From CALESS01 sp964405455 (lineage in GTDB: Bacteria > Chloroflexota > Anaerolineae > Anaerolineales > Anaerolineaceae): a stretch of DNA of 64,000 nucleotides. Of this stretch, positions 54,957-63,954 are shown one piece after another. The position numbers and the translations under genes were made by a program. Each line of letters begins with the position of its first letter. The first letter of the stretch is position 1. The DNA is taken from assembly GCA_964405455.1 (NCBI GenBank), contig CAYOOA010000005.1, positions 14,241 to 78,240 of the forward strand. Reading direction: 5' to 3'. Under the pieces are notes generated by a model that saw only the letters and a list, made by a program, of their open reading frames with translations, did no database searches and had not been told where the DNA came from.

Positions 54957-56067
54957 CTCCCTCTGTCCAATACCCATTGCGAGATTCGCGCGCCAGGATA
55001 TAATTCATGGCTCCCACCTGGCGCACCATTCCTTTTAACTCCATAAGTGCGAGTGTAGCTGAAACCTGCTGAATTGGCAAGCCTGTAAGGGCTTGAATTT
55101 CATCTATATGTAGGGGCTCCGGCCCCAGGGCAGCCAACAGGGGTGCTTCATTAGGCTCCAGGGGTAACTCCCGTTGCAGAGCCTGGTGTTCCTGCACCAT
55201 TTCCAGGTGGAGCGACTCCAGGACGTCCGCGGGTTTCAACAAGGGGCGGGCGCCGTTCTGGATGAGAATATTTGGCCCCTTGCTCTGGGGAGCGTTGATA
55301 TTTCCGGGAACGGCAAAAACATCGCGACCCTGGTCTGCAGCAAAAGCAGCCGTGATCAAAGCACCGCTCTTCTCACTGGCTTCCACCACCACCACCGCCA
55401 GGCTCATGCCGGAAATAATCCGGTTCCGCGGTGGAAAATTATTACTTTCCGGCGGCGTGCCTGGTGGATAATCTGAAATAATGGCCCCCTGGGTGATCAT
55501 TTGCTCGGCCAGGCGGCGGTGTTCCGGCGGATAAATAACATCCACCCCACTGCCCAACACTGCCAGGGTTCTCCCGCCAGCCTTCAGAGCGGCTTCATGC
55601 GCCACCCCGTCCACGCCGTAGGCCAAACCGGAAATTACAGTTATTTTATTTTGTGCCAGGAAACGAGCCAATTCATCGGCTACCTGCCGGCCGTAAACAG
55701 TCACCCTGCGGGTACCAACAATGGCCACAGCCCATTCATCCTCCAGGCGGATTTCACCGCGGACGTAAAGGACGGGCGGCGGTTGATCGATTTGCTTCAA
55801 CCTGCGCGGATAATTTGCATCCTCCCAGGTGATCGCCTGGATGCCTTTTACCTCCAGGTTGAAGAGCATTGTTTCCAGGTCAACGCCTTTTCGGACTTTC
55901 TGAAAATTCTCCAGGATTTTTTCGGAAAGGCCGACTGAGCGCAAATCATTCAGCGGGGCATTCCAGGCGTTTTCCAGGTTGCCAAAGACCTCCAGCAATC
56001 CGCGCAGGCGGACAGCTCCGATCCCTTTGACAAGGCTAAATCCCACCCAGTAGGCGCGCGGTTCCAT
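54949..56067 (-). CDS. dprA: DNA-processing protein DprA
   Basis: 372 residues. An N-terminal SAM-like helical part (about 1-70), the Rossmann DprA core with AIVGTRRVTVYG, SGLAYGVDGVAHEAAL and FPPRNRIISG, and a C-terminal winged helix (DML1-like) are all present. DprA loads RecA on incoming single-stranded DNA in natural transformation. ATG 56067 follows AGGGGG and lies 10 bases after rimM; a longer frame back to 56265 would only translate rimM in a second frame. Confidence 0.95.
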   Translation of the reverse strand: MEPRAYWVGFSLVKGIGAVRLRGLLEVFGNLENAWNAPLNDLRSVGLSEKILENFQKVRKGVDLETMLFNLEVKGIQAITWEDANYPRRLKQIDQPPPVLYVRGEIRLEDEWAVAIVGTRRVTVYGRQVADELARFLAQNKITVISGLAYGVDGVAHEAALKAGGRTLAVLGSGVDVIYPPEHRRLAEQMITQGAIISDYPPGTPPESNNFPPRNRIISGMSLAVVVVEASEKSGALITAAFAADQGRDVFAVPGNINAPQSKGPNILIQNGARPLLKPADVLESLHLEMVQEHQALQRELPLEPNEAPLLAALGPEPLHIDEIQALTGLPIQQVSATLALMELKGMVRQVGAMNYILARESRNGYWTEGDG

Positions 56068-56077
56068 GCCCCCTGAT

Positions 56078-56644
56078 TTACTCCCATTCCGGCGGGCGGA
56101 CAAGCATTTCGCCTCGTTCCGGGTGAATCTCCAGGATGACTTCCTTGATGGCCGGTAACAGGATTTCCGACTCCTCCGCGCCCCGAATGACATAAACCTC
56201 ATTCGCCCCGGTTTGGATGATTTCTTCCAGTCTTCCCAGCTGATGCCCATCCTCCGTGACCGCAATCAAGCCGATCAGTTCGTGGTGGTAATATTCGCCC
56301 TTTGGCAGCTTGGGCAGCTCACTCGTCCGGACGAAGACATTTTGATTACGCAATTCTGCGGCTTGATCACAATCGTGATAGCCTTCAAAGGCAATGATGA
56401 GCTGGCGGTTGGCTTTCCGGACAGATTTCACGGTCATCGGTTGGTGGGCTTCGCCAATGAATAGCACCTTATGCGGACGGATACGCTCGGGAAAATCCGT
56501 AGTGAGATCCATCAGCATATCACCCTTCACCCCGTGTGTACGGCGGAGGATGCCCACCAGCAAATACGCAGGCCCGCCCGAAACGGGCGAGCCTGCTGTT
56601 GTTTCGTTACTCTGATCGGGATGATTTTTGTCGATCGGTATCAT
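56078..56644 (-). CDS. rimM: 16S rRNA maturation factor RimM
   Basis: 188 residues. The N-terminal RimM domain has GILRRTHGVKGDMLMDLTTD and the C-terminal PRC-barrel has GEYYHHELIGL and IKEVILEIHPERGEMLV. It binds S19 and assists 30S assembly. It overlaps khpA by 4 bases, in the usual rpsP-khpA-rimM order. Confidence 0.96.
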   Translation of the reverse strand: MIPIDKNHPDQSNETTAGSPVSGGPAYLLVGILRRTHGVKGDMLMDLTTDFPERIRPHKVLFIGEAHQPMTVKSVRKANRQLIIAFEGYHDCDQAAELRNQNVFVRTSELPKLPKGEYYHHELIGLIAVTEDGHQLGRLEEIIQTGANEVYVIRGAEESEILLPAIKEVILEIHPERGEMLVRPPEWE

Positions 56645-56880
56645 CGAGGCTCAATCACATCCAGGGTCGCCTGTTTATTTTCGCGGGCTGCTGCAACTCG
56701 CAACAGCACCCGCATGGCATTGGCAACCCGGCCAGCTTTTCCAATCACCCGTCCCATGTCATCTTTAGCCACCCGCAATTCCAGGTGTATGCTGCCGCTG
56801 GTTCCGCGCTCAGCTTTTACCTGGACTTTACTGGGTTCATCAACTAAAGAGCAGGCTATGTATTCGATCAGTTCTTTCAC
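56641..56880 (-). CDS. khpA: KH-domain RNA-binding protein KhpA
   Basis: 79 residues, a single KH domain with the GxxG loop as GKAG in RVIGKAGRVANAMRVL. KhpA, often with KhpB, binds RNA and affects cell length and translation in other bacteria. It sits between rpsP and rimM. Confidence 0.92.
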   Translation of the reverse strand: MKELIEYIACSLVDEPSKVQVKAERGTSGSIHLELRVAKDDMGRVIGKAGRVANAMRVLLRVAAARENKQATLDVIEPR

Positions 56881-56947
56881 GGCCTCTCCTTATCAACCGG
56901 TTTGTGTTTAAATACAAACAGGTTTCGGACCTTGATTTCCATCCGCT

Positions 56948-57277
56948 TTAGCGGGCTGCAGCGCGTTTTTCTTCAGCGGTCTTGGCTTCGGCGAGCAGGG
57001 TTTCCAGGGCTTCGCCGGCTTTGTAACGGGCATAGCGGTCGGTCAGACCAATAGTCTTGAACAACTGGGCAACGGATTCACTCGGCTGGGCGCCTTTGCT
57101 CATCCAATCGTAAGCGCGCTCCTCATTGACTTCGATGGTGCCGGGTTCGGTGCGGGGATTGTAGTAACCGAGAATCTCGAGAAAACGTCCATCGCGGGGG
57201 GCTTCCTTGTCAGCGACAACGATGCGATAGCTGGGTTGATGGCGAAGGCCAGTGCGGCGTAAACGGATACGTACCAT
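56948..57277 (-). CDS. rpsP: 30S ribosomal protein S16
   Basis: 109 residues beginning MVRIRLRRTGLRHQPSYRIVVAD, the S16 signature, with the LGYYNPRTEPG segment. The last 20 or so residues form a charged Ala/Glu/Lys tail that extends past the core. It is preceded by a 114-base gap containing a structured element. Confidence 0.97.
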   Translation of the reverse strand: MVRIRLRRTGLRHQPSYRIVVADKEAPRDGRFLEILGYYNPRTEPGTIEVNEERAYDWMSKGAQPSESVAQLFKTIGLTDRYARYKAGEALETLLAEAKTAEEKRAAAR

Positions 57278-57339
57278 GTGATAACTTCTCCTTACAAAAT
57301 CTAACTGGTTTCAAATGTTATGTAGCTTCGGCTGCCATC

Positions 57340-57376
57340 CGGCCGATGAGGAGCGCTGAAGGGGCGCAATCGGCCG
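57340..57376 (-). promoter_or_regulatory. Structured element between ffh and rpsP
   Basis: An 8-base inverted repeat CGGCCGAT (57340-57347) / ATCGGCCG (57369-57376) encloses GCGC pairs that can extend the hairpin. It would form on the minus-strand RNA, in the leader of rpsP or the 3' end of ffh. No U-tract follows, so a leader structure or processing site fits better than a terminator. Confidence 0.45.
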
Positions 57377-57391
57377 TCAGGGAACCGGAGC

Positions 57392-58714
57392 TTAGCCAAA
57401 CAGTCGCGGAAGTCCGCGTCCGCCTGTCTTTTGAATGGTTTTAAACAACCGCTGCATATCGCGGAACTGCTTCAATACGCGGTTGACATCCTGCACGTCT
57501 GTCCCAGAGCCGCGGGCAATCCGGCGGCGGCGGCTGGCATTCAACAAATCCGGGTTACGTCGTTCTGCCGGAGTCATCGAATTGATAATTGCTTCTGTAT
57601 ATTTTAACTGCTTCTCGGCTTCTTGTGGGGAAACTTGTCGGGCAGCCTGGCCTAATTCACCGGGAAGCATCTCCAATATTTTACCAAAAGGACCCATTTT
57701 CTTGATCTGGCGCAATTGATCGGCGAAATCCTCCAGGGTGAACTGACCGCTCATCATCCGCCGGGCCTGCTCTTGCGCCTTCTTCTCGTCCATGGCGGAT
57801 TCAGCCTTTTCAATCAGGCCGATGACATCACCCATGCCGAGGATCCGCGAAGCCAGGCGGCCGGGATCGTAGGATTCCAAAGCCTCCAGGCCTTCACCCA
57901 CGCCCAGGAATTTGATCGGAACGCCAGTAACTGTGCGGATCGAGATGGCTGCGCCGCCCCGGGCATCGCCATCCATCTTGGTCAGGATCAAACCGGTCAG
58001 GCTGACCGTATCGCGAAAGCCTTCTGCAACGTGCAGTGCTTCCTGACCGATCATTGCATCCACCACCAAAAGGACTTCCACCAGCGGCACGCGCTTCTTG
58101 ATCGCTTTCAGCTCATCCATCAACTGGTCATCCAGTTGGGAACGACCGGCCGTGTCGATAATCAGCACTGTCACTCCGCCCTTTTGGGCTGAGTCATAGG
58201 CGCGGGCAGCCAATTCCGGCGGCTTAACTCCGGCTTCATAGAAAACCGGTACGCTGATCTTTTCGCCCAGTGTCTGCAACTGCTGAACGGCTGCCGGCCG
58301 ATATGGATCACCCGCAACCAGCATGACCCGCTCACCCTGTGAACGGAGCAGCCGGGCCAGCTTGGCCGCCGCTGTGGTTTTACCAGAACCTTGCAAACCA
58401 ACCAGCATCACCACCCGCGGGCGCGGACCGCTCAGGTTGAGCCGATCAGGTTCTCCCAGTGTGGCAATCAACTCCTCATGGACGATCTTGATCACTTGCT
58501 GGGCCGGGTTTAATGCCTTGGATACTTCTACGCCGATGGAACGTTCACGCACCCTGTTGACAAAATCTTTTACCACGGTGTAATGAACATCCGCTTCCAA
58601 CAGCGCCATGCGGACTTCGCGCATAGCGGAATCAACATCCGCCGCCGATAGTTTTCCTCGGCGGCGCAGGTTCTGGAAGACGTTGTTTAACCGTTCAGTC
58701 AGCGATTCAAACAC
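57392..58714 (-). CDS. ffh: Signal recognition particle protein Ffh
   Basis: 440 residues. N domain FESLTERLNNVFQNLRRRG, GTPase with VGLQGSGKTTAAAKLA, DTAGRSQLDD and TKMDGDARGGAA, then the Met-containing M domain with RRRRIARGSGT that binds SRP RNA. GTG 58714 gives the canonical N-terminus; longer frames start upstream of the promoter. It targets membrane proteins co-translationally and leads the ffh-rpsP-khpA-rimM-dprA run. No SRP RNA gene was found nearby. Confidence 0.96.
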   Translation of the reverse strand: MFESLTERLNNVFQNLRRRGKLSAADVDSAMREVRMALLEADVHYTVVKDFVNRVRERSIGVEVSKALNPAQQVIKIVHEELIATLGEPDRLNLSGPRPRVVMLVGLQGSGKTTAAAKLARLLRSQGERVMLVAGDPYRPAAVQQLQTLGEKISVPVFYEAGVKPPELAARAYDSAQKGGVTVLIIDTAGRSQLDDQLMDELKAIKKRVPLVEVLLVVDAMIGQEALHVAEGFRDTVSLTGLILTKMDGDARGGAAISIRTVTGVPIKFLGVGEGLEALESYDPGRLASRILGMGDVIGLIEKAESAMDEKKAQEQARRMMSGQFTLEDFADQLRQIKKMGPFGKILEMLPGELGQAARQVSPQEAEKQLKYTEAIINSMTPAERRNPDLLNASRRRRIARGSGTDVQDVNRVLKQFRDMQRLFKTIQKTGGRGLPRLFG

Positions 58715-58773
58715 AATCCGGTTCGCCTGGGCATGAGTCAACCTTCCCCACCCTGGGGGAAGGATGCGGATGG

Positions 58774-58802
58774 ATTTTAGCAAGGATACCGCCAAAGGTC
58801 AA
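58774..58802 (-). promoter_or_regulatory. ffh operon promoter
   Basis: On the minus strand TTGACC (58797-58802) and TAAAAT (58774-58779) are 17 bases apart, the best sigma-70-type match in the window. The leader to GTG 58714 is about 50 bases. Confidence 0.65.
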
Positions 58803-58811
58803 GGGATTGTC

Positions 58812-58820
58812 TGGTATAAT
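58812..58820 (+). promoter_or_regulatory. Extended -10 promoter of prfA
   Basis: TGGTATAAT, the same extended -10 as before the LipM-like gene, lies about 40 bases before ATG 58863. Its upstream region overlaps the -35 of the divergent ffh promoter. Confidence 0.5.
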
Positions 58821-58862
58821 CAAACGCCTGTCAAATATTGCTATATATAGAAGAACTAACTT

Positions 58863-59939
58863 ATGCTCGAAAAACTGGAAGCGATTGAAAATCGATACGA
58901 AGAACTCAACCGGTTGATGGAGGAGAATGCCACCGACTACCAACGGATTGCCGAGCTGGCCAAGGAACGCTCTTCACTAGAGGAAATCGTCAGCGCAGCC
59001 CGGGAATTCCGCCAGGTGGAAAAATCCATTGAGGAAGCCCGCCAATTGGTGGAAGGGGACGATGAAGAAATGCGCGTCCTTGCCCAGGCTGAACTGGACG
59101 ACCTGCTTCCGCGCCATGTTGAATTGGAAAAGAAGTTGAAATCCCTGCTTGTTCCCAAGGATCCCCGCGATGAGCGCAATGTCATCCTGGAAATCCGCGC
59201 CGGGACTGGCGGCGACGAGGCTGCCCTGTTTGCCGCAGACCTATTCCGCATCTATTCCCGCTATGCTGAGAAACGCAATTGGAGCATTGAAATCCTCTCG
59301 CAAAACGAAACCGGTATTGGCGGTTTGAAGGAAGTCATCTTCTTGATCAAGGGTCGCGGGGCTTACTCCCGTTTGAAGTATGAATCCGGTGTTCACCGGG
59401 TTCAACGGGTTCCAACCACCGAAGCCCAGGGCCGCATTCACACCTCCACAGTCACCGTGGCGGTCATGGCTGAGGTGGAGGAAGTGGATATTCAAATCCC
59501 TGAGTCGGATATTCGCATGGATATCTACCGCTCTGCCGGAGCGGGCGGCCAGAATGTGCAAAAGAACTCCACCGCCGTGCGGATCACTCACCTTCCCACC
59601 GGGATCGTGGTTGCCTGCCAGGATGAACGCTCCCAGTTGCAGAACCGGTTGCGGGCCATGAGCATCCTGCGCGCCCGGTTGTATGAAATCGAGGAAGAAA
59701 AACGCCTGGCGGAACGGGATTCCACCCGCCGCTCGCAAATCGGTACCGGGGAGCGCTCTGAGAAGATCCGGACCTACAACTTCCCCCAATCCCGCGTCAC
59801 GGACCACCGGATTAATGTTTCCAGCTTTAATATGCCGGCCATCCTGGATGGTGAAATCGATGTCTTTATCGATGAACTGGCCCAGCGGGATGAAACTGAC
59901 CGCCTGACCGGCCCCTCCGACGAGGATGACAGCGAATAA
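58863..59939 (+). CDS. prfA: Peptide chain release factor 1
   Basis: 358 residues. GGQ at 228-230 (SAGAGGQNVQKN) triggers peptide release, and PTT at 184-186 is the PxT-type stop-codon reading motif of RF1 for UAA/UAG. Length is normal. It overlaps the next gene, prmC, whose product methylates the glutamine of GGQ, by 14 bases. Confidence 0.97.
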   Translation: MLEKLEAIENRYEELNRLMEENATDYQRIAELAKERSSLEEIVSAAREFRQVEKSIEEARQLVEGDDEEMRVLAQAELDDLLPRHVELEKKLKSLLVPKDPRDERNVILEIRAGTGGDEAALFAADLFRIYSRYAEKRNWSIEILSQNETGIGGLKEVIFLIKGRGAYSRLKYESGVHRVQRVPTTEAQGRIHTSTVTVAVMAEVEEVDIQIPESDIRMDIYRSAGAGGQNVQKNSTAVRITHLPTGIVVACQDERSQLQNRLRAMSILRARLYEIEEEKRLAERDSTRRSQIGTGERSEKIRTYNFPQSRVTDHRINVSSFNMPAILDGEIDVFIDELAQRDETDRLTGPSDEDDSE

Positions 59940-60777
59940 TCTCTCCACCTGGCTGCAACATGCAGCCAGGTTGCTTTCTCCTGTATCCGAAACGCCCAAC
60001 TTGGAGGCGCAGCTTCTACTCGTCCAGGTGCTCAACCAGGTCCGCCCCTGGATTATGACGCATGCGGATCAATTACTCACGGAGAATGATGAGCACCAGG
60101 CAAACACTTTGCTCCAGCGCCGCTTGAAGGGCGAACCGCTCCCATACATTCTCCAACATCAGGAATTCTACGGCCTGGATTTCCATGTCACCCCAGCCGT
60201 TTTAATCCCCCGCCCCGAAACCGAGTTGCTGGTAGATAAAGCACTCACCTGGATCACCTCCCACCCCGGCAAGAATTTCGCCGCTGACGTTGGCACTGGT
60301 TCCGGGTGTATTGCTGTCAGCCTGGCGGTGCATGCCCCAGACCTGGTTTGCCTGGCCGTGGATGCCTCATTCCCTGCCCTGCAAATCGCCCGGGCAAACG
60401 CAGCCGCCCATCACGTCCTGGATCGGGTATGGACCGTGCAATCCGATCTCATCTCCTGTTCATCCACCCGGATTGATCTGATCTGCGCCAACCTGCCTTA
60501 TATCCCCAGCCTGACCGTGGCCAACCTGGAGGTTGCCCGCCATGAACCTCTTTCTGCCCTCGATGGGGGAATGGACGGGCTTTCACTCATTAGAAGGCTT
60601 TTACAAGATGCTCCCCGGATTACAGCGCCGGGTGGGCTTATATTATTGGAAGTTGAAGCCGGTCACGGCCAATCCGCCCCGGCCCTGGCTGCCAGTCTTT
60701 TGCCTACCGCACGCATTTCACTTCACCCGGACCTGGCCGGCCATCCCCGTCTGCTTGAAATTCAACTCCCGGAGTGA
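59926..60777 (+). CDS. prmC: Release factor glutamine methyltransferase PrmC
   Basis: 283 residues. The N-terminal helical domain ends at EPLPYILQHQEFYGL, followed by LIPRPETELLV and the SAM motif ADVGTGSGCIAVSLA. The catalytic NPPY motif appears as NLPY in CANLPYIPS, one proline changed to leucine. Its substrate is the GGQ glutamine of RF1, encoded just upstream. GAGG lies next to the ATG. Confidence 0.93.
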   Translation: MTANNLSTWLQHAARLLSPVSETPNLEAQLLLVQVLNQVRPWIMTHADQLLTENDEHQANTLLQRRLKGEPLPYILQHQEFYGLDFHVTPAVLIPRPETELLVDKALTWITSHPGKNFAADVGTGSGCIAVSLAVHAPDLVCLAVDASFPALQIARANAAAHHVLDRVWTVQSDLISCSSTRIDLICANLPYIPSLTVANLEVARHEPLSALDGGMDGLSLIRRLLQDAPRITAPGGLILLEVEAGHGQSAPALAASLLPTARISLHPDLAGHPRLLEIQLPE

Positions 60778-60780
60778 AAC

Positions 60781-61407
60781 ATGATGAAAACAATCATTCT
60801 CCCCACCAATTCACCTGATGCTCTCACAATGGCAAAAAAGGTTTTGGATCAAAACGGTCTGATCGCCTTTCCTACCGACACGGTCTACGGGCTGGCTTCT
60901 CGGCTGGATTCAGCAAAAGCCATTGAAGGTTTGTTCCTCGCCAAGGGACGTGATTTCAACAAGGCCATTGCTGTTCTTATTGGTGATGTGGAACAACTCT
61001 CGCAGGTGGCCCGGAAACTGCCCGAAAATGCATTGGAACTCGCCGCCCGCTTTTGGCCGGGTGCTTTAACCCTGGTGGTTTATCGTCTGCCTGAATTGCC
61101 TGTCAATCTATCCCCGAGTGAAACCGTTGGTGTCCGTATGCCAGATCACGCATTCGCGAGGAAACTCTTACGTGCCTGCGGACCCCTCGCCACCACCTCT
61201 GCCAACATATCCGGCCAGGCCAACCCCCTCTCCGCTGCGGAGGTGGAAGCCCAGCTTGGCGGCCGTATTGCTCTCATCCTGGATGGCGGTCCGGTTCCGG
61301 GCGGCATTCCTTCCACGGTCGTAGACTGTACTTCTCCGGATGTAAAAATCCTTCGCCAGGGTGCCATTTCCGAAGCAGAAATTCGAAAAACTTTTAACCA
61401 ACCCTAA
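60781..61407 (+). CDS. tsaC: Threonylcarbamoyl-AMP synthase (TsaC/Sua5/YrdC)
   Basis: 208 residues, the YrdC domain only. GLIAFPTDTVYGLASRL and KGRDFNKAIAVLI, then STTSANISGQ-like TTSANISGQANP mark the family. It makes the threonylcarbamoyl adenylate used for t6A37 of tRNAs. The Sua5 C-terminal domain is absent. GGAG lies before the first of two ATGs; it closes the prfA-prmC-tsaC operon. Confidence 0.95.
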   Translation: MMKTIILPTNSPDALTMAKKVLDQNGLIAFPTDTVYGLASRLDSAKAIEGLFLAKGRDFNKAIAVLIGDVEQLSQVARKLPENALELAARFWPGALTLVVYRLPELPVNLSPSETVGVRMPDHAFARKLLRACGPLATTSANISGQANPLSAAEVEAQLGGRIALILDGGPVPGGIPSTVVDCTSPDVKILRQGAISEAEIRKTFNQP

Positions 61408-61465
61408 ACCCCCTCTCATATACCTCTTAACTGGCAGCCATAAGATAATATTGTTCTCCTCTATG

Positions 61466-61514
61466 AAAAACCCCCGCCCTGAGGTTCGGGCAGACCTCAA
61501 GACAGGGGTTTTTT
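61466..61514. terminator. Bidirectional terminator after tsaC
   Basis: AAAAACCCC at the left and GGGGTTTTTT at the right pair, with inner arms TGAGGT/ACCTCA, leaving small internal loops. It has A- and T-tracts at both ends and lies between convergent genes. Confidence 0.85.
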
Positions 61515-61529
61515 GATTCTCAATTCAGG

Positions 61530-63890
61530 TTAATTCTTCCGTCTCCACAATATTAAGAAGACAATCAGCACCACAATTGACCCACCAATCCATCCCCACC
61601 ACGGAATTCCACTCTTTTCTGCTGGATTAACTGGCCCCACGGTCGGGGTAACCTGGCCGGGTACTTGCGGCGTTTGAGTCACGCCTGGCGTGGGTGACTG
61701 AATGGTAATCGTGGTCTGGCCAGAGCCGGCGGATGTAACTTCAATGGCCCGACTTCCTTGTACCACAATCACCTTTTCACCCAGGGCCAGGGCTGCACCT
61801 ACATCCGAATAGGTAGTTGCCAGATCAAAGTAAGCCGGGCTAAGGAACTCAACCAAATCAATCTTCATGCTTCCTGGATCGAAAGCCGTATCCACCCAAA
61901 TGCCATCTTTTAGTATAAAGGTTTTGCTGCCTGCAATCCGCATGGAGGATTGATTGGCAGGGTTTTGAGGTGCAGCCTGTTCAGCCTGAGACATGGCACC
62001 GCCCTGAACTGCTTTCTGAACTGCGTCCATACCATATGCCGGCGCGGTTGGCTGGGCCAACAATTGGTTATAGGCTTCCCGGGCAGCCTCGGATTGGGCC
62101 TGGGCTCCCATTGGCATCTCCTCAGTCACCAGGAAGGAAGTGTACGGTGTCGCGATCCCATACAGCACACCGAGGCGGATGATTTGGTCGATGGTTTCCT
62201 GGTCAGCTCCATTCAAACGGATTTGGTTCAAAAGGTAACCGATTTTTCGAGTCGCCCATATTCTCGGCAGGCTGTCAAAGCTGCGGTCGCTCTCCAGGCT
62301 GCCATCGGCAAAACGCTGGTCGGTATATTCCAGGGTTTTCTTCTGGCCGTTGACCTCCCCCTGGAGTGTGATATCAACTGCTCCCCCACCCCTGTAACGA
62401 CCAGTGATGATCACCTGGCTCCCCTCGAACAAATCTGGCAACGGCCAGGGATAAATATCGTAAGTTTCCAATGAATTTAACCGGATTTCAAGGTTGGTTA
62501 AGACCGGCGTGCTGATCTTTTCGTAGAAGTTGGAAAGAGCCTGGTCAAGTGGATCTTCCGGCTTGACATAAGTGCTGAGGCCGTGCTGATCCTGGGACAT
62601 GGAATCAAGCAGGTAGGTATCCACATCGTAACCCACTCCAAACGGGAAAAGTCGGACATTCTCCGGCATTTCTTGTTCCAGGTTTGCCAGGATCTGCCCG
62701 CTGTCAATCACCCCCTTGGTCGGTAGGCCGTCGGTGAGAAAGATCAGGTAGGTGGGTCTTTCTGGATCGACTACACTGGCGCTCTCCTGGAGTGCCCGGT
62801 CAATATCCGTGCTTCCACTGGCAGAAAGCTGGTTGACCCAACGCTTTGCATCTTCCACCTTTGTGGCCGGTTCCAGGCTTCGCGAATAGGCATCGGTACT
62901 TGAGCTGAAGGCCAGGAGGAAAAAGCGGTCCTCGGTGTGCAACCTGTCAAGGATGTAGTTCAAGGCCTGTTGTGCCTGGCGAAATTTATCTCCTTCCATG
63001 CTACCAGAGCGATCCAGGACCAGAAGCACATCCTTGGCTACCACTTCGGTCTCACCCCCCACTTTTGGCGCCAGCAGCAGCATGAAAAATCCATCCGGAT
63101 CATTTTCGTTGTTTGCATCCCGGTAGCTGAGCAAGTGCAATGCTTCGGTTTCTCCAACCGAGTAATACAGGCTGAAGTCCGTGTCCGGGCGGACATTATT
63201 TGCTTCGTAACTGGCAATCACATGTTGCTCATCCACTCGTTGGATATCAATTGGGTGACTTGGTGAATAAACCGCCCGGATGGGCTGATCGGTTTGCAGG
63301 TCCACTGTGACCGAAACGGAATCCAGGGGGGCAGCCGAAAACTTTTCCGTGTTCAGCGGATAGGTGTAATGAAAAAGTCCGTTTTCACTTGGAATGACTT
63401 GTTGGTATTCCAGCTCAATCCGGCGTTCACCCTTGGGTGGAATGGGATAGACACGGGCCTGGACGGCTCCTCTGCCTGCGTATTCCAGCAACGCCGGATC
63501 CTGCATTTGGCGCACAATATCCTCGTACATCTGGCGCGCCTGGCCGGCATCCATCACCTGCCCTTCCACCGCCTTCCCATCAATCCATAGGACAAAATGG
63601 CTGACCACTGCGTCGGTTGGCAGCGGGAATATATATGTTCCCTCAATGGTGTAATCGTTGGGATTGTAAAAGACCTGGTCCACGTGGGTTGTGGCAACCT
63701 GGTTTTGGATGGCCACGGAAACATGGTGGTACTTGATGTCCAACTGTTGCATTGGCAAGGGCGGAATGACACATCCCGGGGGTGTGCAAATGGGAGGTTC
63801 CGGGATGATGATCCCGTCCGCACTGGCAGCGCCGACATTGGCGAAAAAAAGTCCAAACAAAGCCAGGAAAACGAGCAGCGTCTTCTTCAT
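61530..63890 (-). CDS. VIT and VWA domain surface protein
   Basis: 786 residues. A signal peptide (1-24) leads to a VIT domain (about 45-175, as in inter-alpha-trypsin inhibitor heavy chains) and a VWA domain whose MIDAS residues are DRSGS at 293-297. A long C-terminal region, a Pro/Thr/Gly linker and one membrane helix followed by RRKN anchor it with the bulk outside. VIT-VWA proteins are thought to bind partners through the metal site, but no bacterial role is known for this one. ATG 63890 with AAGGAGG upstream fixes the start. Confidence 0.9.
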   Translation of the reverse strand: MKKTLLVFLALFGLFFANVGAASADGIIIPEPPICTPPGCVIPPLPMQQLDIKYHHVSVAIQNQVATTHVDQVFYNPNDYTIEGTYIFPLPTDAVVSHFVLWIDGKAVEGQVMDAGQARQMYEDIVRQMQDPALLEYAGRGAVQARVYPIPPKGERRIELEYQQVIPSENGLFHYTYPLNTEKFSAAPLDSVSVTVDLQTDQPIRAVYSPSHPIDIQRVDEQHVIASYEANNVRPDTDFSLYYSVGETEALHLLSYRDANNENDPDGFFMLLLAPKVGGETEVVAKDVLLVLDRSGSMEGDKFRQAQQALNYILDRLHTEDRFFLLAFSSSTDAYSRSLEPATKVEDAKRWVNQLSASGSTDIDRALQESASVVDPERPTYLIFLTDGLPTKGVIDSGQILANLEQEMPENVRLFPFGVGYDVDTYLLDSMSQDQHGLSTYVKPEDPLDQALSNFYEKISTPVLTNLEIRLNSLETYDIYPWPLPDLFEGSQVIITGRYRGGGAVDITLQGEVNGQKKTLEYTDQRFADGSLESDRSFDSLPRIWATRKIGYLLNQIRLNGADQETIDQIIRLGVLYGIATPYTSFLVTEEMPMGAQAQSEAAREAYNQLLAQPTAPAYGMDAVQKAVQGGAMSQAEQAAPQNPANQSSMRIAGSKTFILKDGIWVDTAFDPGSMKIDLVEFLSPAYFDLATTYSDVGAALALGEKVIVVQGSRAIEVTSAGSGQTTITIQSPTPGVTQTPQVPGQVTPTVGPVNPAEKSGIPWWGWIGGSIVVLIVFLILWRRKN

Positions 63891-63954
63891 TTCTGCCTCC
63901 TTAATCAAAACTGAAGCATTTCAAACTTAAGACGCTTTTATGGTTGATTCGTTC

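Noticed and set aside
56068..56265. N-terminal extension of DprA into rimM
   Set aside because: The added 66 residues only read rimM in another frame; ATG 56067 has its own ribosome site.
59241..60035. 264-residue open frame on the minus strand over prfA and prmC
   Set aside because: Antisense to prfA, whose GGQ and PTT motifs prove the coding strand.
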